Shown piece after piece: positions 34,834 through 42,144 of a DNA stretch of 64,000 bases. Position numbers and translations under genes: made by a program. Positions within the stretch are counted from its first letter, which is position 1. Each line of letters begins with the position of its first letter. The stretch is from Pseudooceanicola sp050897975 (lineage in GTDB: Bacteria > Pseudomonadota > Alphaproteobacteria > Rhodobacterales > Rhodobacteraceae): contig NZ_JBPAXY010000004.1 of NCBI RefSeq assembly GCF_050897975.1, positions 1 to 64,000 of the forward strand, written 5' to 3'. Under the pieces are notes generated by a model. It was not told where the DNA came from and made no database searches. It was given only the letters and a program-made list of their open reading frames with translations.

Positions 34834-35711
34834 GCGACAAGGAAGCCTACGTTGCCCTCGTCACCTGTTTCAACGACGACGAGACGATCAACTATGCCGC
34901 CACCCGCGCCCAGGTGCGCCGCCAGGTGGCGGCGGGCAACAACATCATGTGCGCGGGCACCAATGGCGATTTCTCGGCGCTGACCTTCGACGAAAAGGTG
35001 CGCCTGACCGCCGAGGTGGTGGACGAGGTCGGCGGCCAGGCAAAGGTCATCGTCAATGCCGGGATGCCCGCGACCTATGAAACCACCCTGCTGGCGCGCG
35101 AGTTCGACCGGATCGGCGTCGATGGCATCGCCGTCATCACGCCCTTCTTCATCGCCTGCACCCAGGACGGGCTGATCCGGCATTTCACCTCTGTCGCGGA
35201 CGCGGTGGAAACGCCCGTCTACCTCTACGACATCCCGGCGCGCACCCAGAACCATATCGAACCCGCCACGGCGCAAACCCTGGCCGCCCATGGCAATATC
35301 GCGGGCATCAAGGATTCCGGCGGCGCCCAGGACACGCTGGAGGCCTATCTGGCCGTGGGTCAGGCCGTGCCCGGCTTCGACGTCTATTCCGGCCCCGATC
35401 ATCTGGTGCACTGGTCGCTGAGCAATGGCGCCAAGGGCTGCATTTCCGGGCTCGGCAACGTCATGCCCGAGGTGCTGGCGCGCATCGTCTCTTGTGTCAA
35501 CGCAGGCGACGAGGCGGGCGCGGAGGCGGCGCAGAAGACCTTCGGCGACTTCCGCGTGGCGCTCTACAAGCTAGGCTATCCGCCCGCGCTGGTGAAGCGC
35601 GCGCTCTACCTGCGCGATCCGTCCGTCGGCGCCTCTCGCCAACCCGCGCTGCTGCCCGACCCCGCCACCGACCGCGCCATCGAAGAGGTGCTGGCGGCCT
35701 TCGACCTGTAA
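34830..35711 (+). CDS. DapA-family aldolase/lyase
   Basis: A 293-residue Schiff-base aldolase of the DHDPS/NAL superfamily. The lysine is K161 (GIKDSGG) and the catalytic tyrosine Y133 (YLYDIPART). The usual GTTGE loop reads GTNGDFSAL, so it is not a standard dihydrodipicolinate synthase. Relatives cleave or make 2-oxo-3-deoxy acids, N-acetylneuraminate or 4-hydroxy-2-oxoglutarate. Its start overlaps the pdxA2 stop by 4 nt, so the two are coupled. It probably splits a sugar acid into pyruvate and an aldehyde; a 2-oxo-3-deoxyaldonate aldolase or dehydratase role is an inference. Confidence 0.9.
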   Translation: MSDKEAYVALVTCFNDDETINYAATRAQVRRQVAAGNNIMCAGTNGDFSALTFDEKVRLTAEVVDEVGGQAKVIVNAGMPATYETTLLAREFDRIGVDGIAVITPFFIACTQDGLIRHFTSVADAVETPVYLYDIPARTQNHIEPATAQTLAAHGNIAGIKDSGGAQDTLEAYLAVGQAVPGFDVYSGPDHLVHWSLSNGAKGCISGLGNVMPEVLARIVSCVNAGDEAGAEAAQKTFGDFRVALYKLGYPPALVKRALYLRDPSVGASRQPALLPDPATDRAIEEVLAAFDL

Positions 35712-35728
35712 GGGTGCCCGGAACAGAA

Positions 35729-35762
35729 AAACGCCCCGGTGCCTGCGCGCCGGGGCGTTTGT
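35729..35762. terminator. bidirectional terminator
   Basis: AACGCCCCGG (35730-35739) pairs perfectly with CCGGGGCGTT (35750-35759). A run of A precedes and TTTGT follows, so it can stop transcripts from the aldolase gene and, on the other strand, from the convergent aldehyde dehydrogenase gene. Confidence 0.85.
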
Positions 35763-35778
35763 CGTCTCTGGCCGGGGC

Positions 35779-37275
35779 TCAGCCCTCCAGCGTGTCGGCG
35801 CAGATGTATTTCAGCTCGGTAAAGGCCTCCATCCCGTGGCGCGAGCCTTCGCGGCCCAGGCCCGATTGCTTCACCCCGCCAAAGGGGATCGGCGCGCCGG
35901 TGATCGAGGTGCGGTTCACGGCCACCATCCCCGCCTGAAGGCCCCGGGTCAGCCGCGCGATGCGGCCCGCGTCGCGGGTGTGCAGATAGGCCACCAGCCC
36001 GTATTCGCTGTCATTGGCCCGCGCCAGCGCCTCGGCCTCGGTGTCGAAGGGCAGGATGGCGGCAACGGGGCCGAAGGTTTCCTCCCGCAGGATCTGTGCC
36101 CCTTCCGGCACGTCCACCAGCACCGTGGGCTGGTAGAACAGCGGCCCCTGCGGGTCGCGCGCGCCGCCGGTCAGCAGGCGGGCACCGCGCGCCAGGGCGT
36201 CGGCCACCTGTTCCTCTTGCTTGGCCACGGCGCCTTCGTTGATCAGCGGGCCGATGTCGGGGTCGGTGATCCCCGGCCCGGTGGTCAGTCGCTGGGTCGC
36301 CTCGGCGAAACGGGCGCAGAAGGCGTCGTAGATGGGGCGCTCGACGTAGATCCGGTTGGCCGCCAGGCAGTCCTGCCCCGAGGTGGCGAATTTCGCGTCC
36401 ACCATCTTGGGGATCACCTGGTCCAGGTCGCTGTCGGCAAAGACCAGCGCGGGGGCATGGCCGCCCAGCTCCATCACCAGGCGTTTGACCGTCTCGGCGG
36501 AACGGCGATACAGCAGCTTGCCCACCCGGGTAGAGCCGGTGAAGGACAGGGCGCGTACGCGCGGATCTTCCAGCCAGGGCTCGGTCACCTCTTCGGGCTG
36601 GCCGGTGACGACGTTGAAAACCCCGGCGGGCAGGCCCGCGCGTTCAGCCAGCTCGGCCAGGGCCAGGGCGGAATAGGGGGTTTCGTGGCTGGGGTGCGCC
36701 ACCACGGTACAGCCGGCGGCCAGGGCGGCGGCGGCCTTGCGGGTCAACATGGCCGAGGGGAAGTTCCAGGGCGTGATCAGCGCGGCAACTCCCAGAGGCT
36801 GGCGCGTCACCTTCATCTCGGCGCCCGGCAGATGCGGGGTGACCCCTTCCACGTCCGGGCGGCGGGCGGCCTCGGCGTAGTATTCGACGAACCCGGCGCC
36901 ATAGCGGATCTCGCCGCGCGCCTCGGACAGGGGTTTGCCCTGTTCCATCACCATGATCAGGGCCAGGTCCTCGGCGTTCTCGGTGATCAACTCATACCAG
37001 CGGCGCAGGATCGCGGCGCGCTCCTGCGGCAGGAGGGCGGCCCAGGCGGGAAAGGCGGCGTCGGCTGCGCTGACGGCCCCTGCGCTTTCGGCGGCGGACA
37101 GCGCCGCGACCTCGCCCAGGGGCGCGCCGCTGGCCGGGTCCAGCACCGCGAAGCTGGCGCCAGAGGCCGCCGACTGCCAGCGCCCGTTCACGTAAGAGAA
37201 GCCGCGCATCAGGCGGGGGTCACGCAGGCGCGATTGCAACGGCGCGTGATAGGGGGCGTGGCGGGTGTCGGGCAT
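35779..37275 (-). CDS. aldehyde dehydrogenase (succinate-semialdehyde type, altered cofactor motif)
   Basis: A 498-residue ALDH resembling GabD-like enzymes. It has the catalytic Cys in GQDCLAANRIYV, the general base in VMELGGHAP, PWNFPSAMLTRKAAAALAAGC and FGPVAAILPF. The normally conserved K-P-(A/S)-E-x-T-P cofactor motif reads HPSHETP here: the lysine that contacts the cofactor phosphate or ribose and the glutamate that follows are both changed. The enzyme may use its cofactor unusually. The ATG at 37275 follows GGAGG. It may oxidise the aldehyde from the neighbouring aldolase, or belong with the adjacent Lrp-type regulator. Confidence 0.9.
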   Translation of the reverse strand: MPDTRHAPYHAPLQSRLRDPRLMRGFSYVNGRWQSAASGASFAVLDPASGAPLGEVAALSAAESAGAVSAADAAFPAWAALLPQERAAILRRWYELITENAEDLALIMVMEQGKPLSEARGEIRYGAGFVEYYAEAARRPDVEGVTPHLPGAEMKVTRQPLGVAALITPWNFPSAMLTRKAAAALAAGCTVVAHPSHETPYSALALAELAERAGLPAGVFNVVTGQPEEVTEPWLEDPRVRALSFTGSTRVGKLLYRRSAETVKRLVMELGGHAPALVFADSDLDQVIPKMVDAKFATSGQDCLAANRIYVERPIYDAFCARFAEATQRLTTGPGITDPDIGPLINEGAVAKQEEQVADALARGARLLTGGARDPQGPLFYQPTVLVDVPEGAQILREETFGPVAAILPFDTEAEALARANDSEYGLVAYLHTRDAGRIARLTRGLQAGMVAVNRTSITGAPIPFGGVKQSGLGREGSRHGMEAFTELKYICADTLEG

Positions 37276-37436
37276 GGGGAACCTCCGGCGGAAAGGGGCC
37301 CTGCGGGGGCCCGTGGCTTTCCCCCATCCTAAGGCCGAGGGCGCAGAGGAACCTTCCGAAGGCAGGCGCCGGGCCAGAGGAACCGCCTGTCTGCGCCGCC
37401 CGGCACAGAGGGTTTCTCTGCCAGGCCCCGGCGGCC

Positions 37437-37910
37437 CTAATCGCCCAGATCGTCCGGCAGGCGCGGCATCTGCCGCTTCACCTGCTTGGTCACCACATAG
37501 GTGTAATAGCGCGCCAGGCCGACCCCGGCCTCCAGCAGCCCATCCATGAAACGTTGGTAGGCGTCGATGTCGCTGACCGCCACCAGCATCAGGTAATCGA
37601 ACCCGCCGCCCAGGGCCCAGCAGGCGGCGATCTCGTCGCGGGCCTCGGCCAGGGCCTCGAAGGCGGCGAAATCGGCGGCCTTGTGGCGTTCCAGCTCGGC
37701 GGTGACGAAGACCTGCACGCCGGGCACCAGCATCTTGACGTCGATATCGGCGTGATAGCCCCGGATCACCCCCGCCTCTTCCAGCCGCCGCAGCCGTTCC
37801 CAGGTGGGGGTGGGCGACAGGTTCACCCGCTGCGCCAGGTCAGATTTCGAGATCCGCCCCTCGCGCGCCAGAATGCGCAGGATGGCGATGTCCCGTTGGT
37901 CGAGCTTCAA
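37437..37910 (-). CDS. Lrp/AsnC family regulator
   Basis: A 157-residue regulator with an N-terminal helix-turn-helix (LDQRDIAILRILAREGRISKSDLAQRVNLSPTPTWERLRRLEEAGVIRGY) and a C-terminal RAM ligand domain (GFDYLMLVAVSDIDAYQRFM). The frame runs 41 codons further upstream, but the conserved region begins at KLDQRD. A TTG at 37908-37910 with GGAG spaced 6 nt is the best start, giving the usual family length. Lrp-type regulators sense amino acids. The divergence from nothing on its upstream side and the co-orientation with the aldehyde dehydrogenase gene suggest that gene as a target. Confidence 0.9.
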   Translation of the reverse strand: MKLDQRDIAILRILAREGRISKSDLAQRVNLSPTPTWERLRRLEEAGVIRGYHADIDVKMLVPGVQVFVTAELERHKAADFAAFEALAEARDEIAACWALGGGFDYLMLVAVSDIDAYQRFMDGLLEAGVGLARYYTYVVTKQVKRQMPRLPDDLGD

Positions 37911-38008
37911 GGCTGTCTCCGTCGTCTGGGGTGTCGGGCTGCGCGGACATCCTAGGGCAGGGGCGGGCCGGGGTCCACGGGGGCGGGCCGGGCTGCGCCG
38001 GACCCAAA

Positions 38009-38046
38009 CAAAAAAGCCCCGGGCCGAAGCCACGGGGCGTTTTTGT
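38009..38046 (-). terminator. terminator of tRNA-fMet
   Basis: On the minus strand GCCCCG pairs with CGGGGC, flanked by an A-run and T-run (AAAAACGCCCCG...CGGGGCTTTTTT). It lies directly after the tRNA 3' end and can also end transcripts from the other direction. Confidence 0.85.
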
Positions 38047-38123
<77 letters not shown>

Positions 38124-38528
38124 CCAATCTCCGTTGGGGCGTCGCCCCGTCGGTGGAGCACGATCTATCGTCTCGGCCAGGGAGGTGCAAGGGGCTGTGA
38201 CAGGATTTTTGACAAAAACGTAAAACTTCGCCTGTTGCGGTCGGGCGGGGGCGGGGGTGCGGGCCGAAAGGCATGAAAAGAAAAGGAAAAACAAAGGGAT
38301 ATTTCTGACCTCCGCCAGCGTGGGCTGGCGCGGGCGCATCGGGGGCGGGGTGGAATTCGCCGAAACGGCGCCGCGCGGCGCGCATCTGGCCAGGGGCGGG
38401 GGCGACTCGGCGGCGCTGCGCGCCCCGGCGTAGCCCCGCCCGGGGCGGGCCCGGCGTTGACCCGCCGGAAAGGGCTGGATCGCGGCCCGGCCTCTCTCCT
38501 ATGGTGGCGGACGGAGAGGAGACCGGGG
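38124..38528. other. intergenic region before the two-component system
   Basis: Just over 400 nt with no convincing gene. It holds the tRNA promoter side, an A/G-rich stretch at 38273-38300, and a perfect 7-bp hairpin CGCCAGC-GTGG-GCTGGCG at 38312-38329. GGAGAGGAG at 38513-38521 serves the next gene. No copy of the GGACA-N3-TGTCC element found at 41871-41967 is visible here. Confidence 0.45.
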
Positions 38529-39905
38529 ATGCAGAAGCTGGAGGAGACAGGGCAGGCGCCGGGCCGGGGCATGTTGACCGACCCGCTGCGCGAGGCGCGG
38601 GTGCTGGTGGTCGATGACGAGCCGGGGATGCGCAACTTTCTGGTCAAGGCCCTAAGCCCCTGGTGCCGCGAGGTGGCCGAGGCCGCCGATGCCGCCCAGG
38701 CGGGGGCCTGCCTGGCGGAACGGCATTTCGACGTGATGATCCTCGACAACATGATGCCCGGTCAGACCGGCATCGACTGGCTGGCCGAGCAGCGCCAGCG
38801 TGGCGGCTTTACCGACACGATCATGGTTACCGCCTATGCGGATCTGGAAACCGCGATCGAGGCGATGCGCGCGGGGGCGTCGGATTTCGTGCTGAAGCCC
38901 TTCCGCTCGAATCAACTGCTGAACGCGGTGCGCCGGTCCATGCAGATGGCGGCGCTGCGGCGCGAGAATACCCTGCTGCGCCGCGAGCTGGAGAATGCCG
39001 ATCCGGGGCGGCGGCGGCGCTATGAGCTGGTTGGTTCGTCCCGGGCGCTGGACGAGGTGCGCGAGACCTTGCAGCGGCTGAAGGGGATCGACACGCCGGT
39101 GCTGATCACCGGCGCCTCGGGTACCGGCAAGGAGGTGGCGGCGCGCCATCTGCATCAGATCTCGGCCCGGGTCGGGCGGCCCTTCGTGCCGATCTCCTGC
39201 GGGGCGATCCCGGCCGAGATGATCGAGATGGAGCTGTTCGGCCATGCCCCCGGCGCCTTTCCCGGCGCCCAGGGCGGGCGCGAGGGGCTGCTGGCCTCGG
39301 CCCAGGGTGGCACGGTCTTTCTGGACGAGGTGGCCGGGCTGGGCCCGGCGGCGCAAAGCGCGCTGTTGCGGGTGCTGGAGGATGGGGTGATCCGCCCCGT
39401 GGGCACCGAACGCACCGTGCAGCTGGACCTGCGCTTCGTCCTGGCGACCTCGCGCGATCTGGCCCGCGAAGTGGCCGAGGGGCGGTTCCGCGAGGATCTG
39501 CTGTTCCGCATCAACGTGCTGGAGCTGCGGATGCCGCCCCTGTCGCGGCGCGAAACCGATGTGATCGAACTGGCCGAGCTGTTCCTGGAGGAGCTGGGCG
39601 CGCGGCTGCGCCTGGCGCCGCTGAGCATCGACAGCGCCACCCGGGCGGCCATGCTGCGCCACGACTGGCCCGGCAATATCCGCGAGCTGCGGAATTTCAT
39701 CGAACGCTCGCTGATCTTCGGGCGCTTCCCGCTGGAAACCCTGGACCCGCCGGTGGCGGATGAGATCGCCCCCCTGGACGAGGTCGAGCGGCGGCAGATC
39801 CTGACCGCGCTGGATGCCGTGGGCGGCAACCGCACCGAGGCGGCGCGGCGCCTGGGCGTGTCGCGCAAGACCATCGACCGCAAATGCGCAGCCTGGGGCC
39901 TCTGA
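38529..39905 (+). CDS. NtrC-family response regulator with GAFPGA loop
   Basis: A 458-residue regulator. The receiver (about 20-140) has VDDEPG, the phosphorylation site D73 (MILDNMMPGQTG), and KPF. The AAA+ domain has Walker A GASGTGKE and Walker B GGTVFLDEV. The C-terminal Fis-type helix-turn-helix is VGGNRTEAARRLGVSRKTIDRK. The sigma-54-contacting motif, normally GAFTGA, reads GAFPGA at 242-247. A change at this threonine often abolishes sigma-54 activation, so it may work with another sigma factor. The ATG at 38529 follows GGAGAGGAG; a second ATG at 38571 is possible. The sensor kinase gene starts 3 nt after its stop. Confidence 0.93.
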   Translation: MQKLEETGQAPGRGMLTDPLREARVLVVDDEPGMRNFLVKALSPWCREVAEAADAAQAGACLAERHFDVMILDNMMPGQTGIDWLAEQRQRGGFTDTIMVTAYADLETAIEAMRAGASDFVLKPFRSNQLLNAVRRSMQMAALRRENTLLRRELENADPGRRRRYELVGSSRALDEVRETLQRLKGIDTPVLITGASGTGKEVAARHLHQISARVGRPFVPISCGAIPAEMIEMELFGHAPGAFPGAQGGREGLLASAQGGTVFLDEVAGLGPAAQSALLRVLEDGVIRPVGTERTVQLDLRFVLATSRDLAREVAEGRFREDLLFRINVLELRMPPLSRRETDVIELAELFLEELGARLRLAPLSIDSATRAAMLRHDWPGNIRELRNFIERSLIFGRFPLETLDPPVADEIAPLDEVERRQILTALDAVGGNRTEAARRLGVSRKTIDRKCAAWGL

Positions 39906-39908
39906 CCC

Positions 39909-41867
39909 GTGGCCGTGGGGATTCGCCGCGCGGTGCGGATGCGTCTGCTGGTCATCGCGCTGCTGCCCATGCTGGTGCTGCTGCCGATGATGCTGGGCTC
40001 GACCATGCTGCGCTGGTCGGGCAAGATCGACGATATCCTGATCACCAAGGTCAATGGCGACCTGACCATCGCCGACCAGTACCTGGGCCGGCTGCTGGAG
40101 AACTCGGGCGAGCGGCTGGAGGCACTGGCGGGATCGGTGGCCTTTCATGCGGTGCTGGAGGCGCCCGAGGCCCGCGCGGCCCTGCTGGCAAGGGCGCGGG
40201 CGGCGCAGGATCTGGATTTCCTCTATCTCAGTACCGGCGAGACCGATGACGCCTGGCCGGTGGTGCGCCAGGCCCTTCAGGGCCGCGCCCGCAGCGCCGT
40301 GGACATCATGCAGGCCGCCGACCTGGAGGCCCGCGCCCCGGGTCTGGCCGAACGGGCGGCGATCCGTCTGGTGCCGACCCGCGCCGCGCGCCCCTCGGAA
40401 CAGGAGATGGAGACCCGCGGCATGGTCATCCATTCCGCCGCCCCCCTGACCCTGCCCGATGGCCGCGCCGCCGCCCTGGTGGGCGGGCGGCTGCTGAACC
40501 GCAACCTGGGCTTCATCGACACGATCAACGCCCTGGTCTACCGCGAACAAAGCCTGCCCGAGGGCAGCCAGGGCACCGCCACGCTGTTTCTGGACGATGT
40601 GCGCATCTCGACCAATGTCCGCCTGTTCGAGAACGTCCGCGCCCTGGGCACTCGGGTCTCGGCGGCGGTGCGCGCGCGGGTGCTGGACGAGGGGCAGACC
40701 TGGCTGGACCGGGCCTTCGTGGTGAACGACTGGTATATCTCGGCCTATGAACCCATCGTCGACAGCCACGGCGAAAGGGTGGGGATGCTTTACGTGGGCT
40801 TCCTCGAAACCCCGTTTCGGCAGGCCAAGCTGACCTCGGCCCTGACCGTGGTGGCGTTGTTCCTGCTGATCGCCGCGCTGTCGGTGCCGATCTTCCTCAG
40901 CTGGGCCGGGCGCATCTTCCGCCCGCTGGAACGGATGACCCGCACCATCGCCCGGGTCGAGGCGGGCGACCTGTCGGCGCGCAACGGTCCGGCGGGCGAC
41001 AGCGGCGAGATCGCCCAGGTGGCGGGCCATCTGGATGACCTGCTGGACCAGGTGCAGGAACGCGACCGCCAGCTGCGCCACTGGGCCGAAAGCCTGGAAC
41101 AGAAGGTCGAGGCCCGCACCGCCGATCTGCGCCGTGCCAAGGCCGAGCTGGAGAAGACCACCGAACGGCTGATCATGTCGGAAAAGCTGGCCGCCGTGGG
41201 CGAGATCACCGCCTCGGTCGCCCATGAGATCAACAACCCGATCGCCGTCATCCAGGGCAACCTGGAGGTCGCCCGCGCCCTGCTGGAAGACGAGGCCGCG
41301 CGGGTCGAGACCGAGTTCCGCCTGATCGACGATCAGGTCTATCGCATCGGGGCCATCGTCTCGAAGCTGCTGCAATTCGCCCGGCCCGAGGAATATTCCG
41401 GCGCCGCCAATGTGATCTCGCCCGCCGAGGTGGTGCGCGACTGCCTGGTGCTGACCCGGCATCAATGCGACGCGGCGCGGGTGAGGGTGGAAACCGACCT
41501 GGCCAGCGAGGCGCGGGTGCTGATGGCGCGGACCGAGCTGCAACAGGTGGTGGTGAACCTGGTGCTGAACGCGGTCCATGCCATGCCCGGCGGCGGCGTG
41601 CTGCGCCTGTCGGTGGCCGAGGTCGCGGAAGAGGGACAGGCGGGGCTGGAGCTGCTGGTGGAGGATACCGGCACGGGTATTGCCCCCGAGATCCTGGCGC
41701 GGATCTTCGATCCGTTCTTCACCACCAAGCGCGCCGAGGGGACCGGGCTGGGCCTGTCGATCTGCCAGACACTGGTGAGTCGGGCAGGCGGGCGCATCAC
41801 CGCGCGCTCGACCCCGGGGCAGGGCAGTTCCTTCCGAATTTTCCTGCCGCGCGCCGAAAGCGCCTGA
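39909..41867 (+). CDS. sensor histidine kinase with periplasmic cache domain
   Basis: A 652-residue kinase. TM1 (about 11-31) and TM2 (about 303-326) enclose a periplasmic double-cache-like domain of about 270 residues (LDFLYLSTGETDD, WYISAYEPIVDSHGERVGMLYVGF). A HAMP domain, a coiled coil, an H-box (SVAHEINNPIAVIQGN, H439), an N-box (VVNLVLNAVHAM), and G-boxes (VEDTGTGIAP, GTGLGLSICQTL) follow. GTG at 39909 is used as start; internal ATGs such as that of MRLLVIA are alternatives. It phosphorylates the response regulator encoded 3 nt upstream. The cache domain probably binds a small carboxylate, in keeping with the OFA transporter gene downstream. Confidence 0.93.
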   Translation: MAVGIRRAVRMRLLVIALLPMLVLLPMMLGSTMLRWSGKIDDILITKVNGDLTIADQYLGRLLENSGERLEALAGSVAFHAVLEAPEARAALLARARAAQDLDFLYLSTGETDDAWPVVRQALQGRARSAVDIMQAADLEARAPGLAERAAIRLVPTRAARPSEQEMETRGMVIHSAAPLTLPDGRAAALVGGRLLNRNLGFIDTINALVYREQSLPEGSQGTATLFLDDVRISTNVRLFENVRALGTRVSAAVRARVLDEGQTWLDRAFVVNDWYISAYEPIVDSHGERVGMLYVGFLETPFRQAKLTSALTVVALFLLIAALSVPIFLSWAGRIFRPLERMTRTIARVEAGDLSARNGPAGDSGEIAQVAGHLDDLLDQVQERDRQLRHWAESLEQKVEARTADLRRAKAELEKTTERLIMSEKLAAVGEITASVAHEINNPIAVIQGNLEVARALLEDEAARVETEFRLIDDQVYRIGAIVSKLLQFARPEEYSGAANVISPAEVVRDCLVLTRHQCDAARVRVETDLASEARVLMARTELQQVVVNLVLNAVHAMPGGGVLRLSVAEVAEEGQAGLELLVEDTGTGIAPEILARIFDPFFTTKRAEGTGLGLSICQTLVSRAGGRITARSTPGQGSSFRIFLPRAESA

Positions 41868-41870
41868 TCT

Positions 41871-41967
41871 GGACAGAATGTCCGCTTCCTGACCCTGGGC
41901 CGATCCGGCCCCGGACAGATTGTCCCGCTTGCGGCGCCGGGCGGGGGGCGGGCGCGTCACTATGTCC
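41871..41967 (+). promoter_or_regulatory. three operator elements spaced 42 bp, upstream of OFA transporter
   Basis: GGACAGAATGTCC (41871-41883) and GGACAGATTGTCC (41913-41925) are perfect GGACA-N3-TGTCC palindromes. A weaker third copy, CGTCACTATGTCC (41955-41967, 8 of 13 matching the second), follows. The centres are 41877, 41919 and 41961, so both spacings are exactly 42 bp, about four helical turns. The array lies between the sensor kinase gene and the transporter gene and most likely binds the response regulator encoded upstream. A TATATT at 42000-42005 could be a -10 box with no good -35 box; no -24/-12 sigma-54 promoter is visible. Confidence 0.75.
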
Positions 41968-42144
41968 CGTAATGATCTCGCAAGTCATTGATCTAGATAT
42001 ATATTCCATTTGACCTATCAAGGGATTTGCCGCCAAAACCACCCCGTGGTCCCAAACCCGCCGGAGGAGCGGGCCGGGCCGCCTACGCATTTGGCCCGCC
42101 GCCTACGGCGCGGGCCGGACACGGACAGAACGGGAGGAAAAGTC

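Noticed and set aside
34830..35711. Dihydrodipicolinate synthase (dapA) for lysine synthesis
   Set aside because: The GTTGE loop is changed to GTNGD and the gene is coupled to pdxA2, so a catabolic aldolase or lyase is more likely.
38652..41960. Open frame of about 1,100 codons antisense to the two-component system
   Set aside because: Same shadow features; the sense strand encodes a complete response regulator and kinase.
42010..42144. N-terminal extension of the OFA transporter
   Set aside because: No conserved sequence; the ATG at 42145 has GGGAGG at correct spacing.
41968..42144. Sigma-54 promoter upstream of the OFA transporter
   Set aside because: I looked for TGGCA-N-TTGC-like pairs with GG-N10-GC spacing and found none that fit, although an NtrC-type regulator is adjacent.
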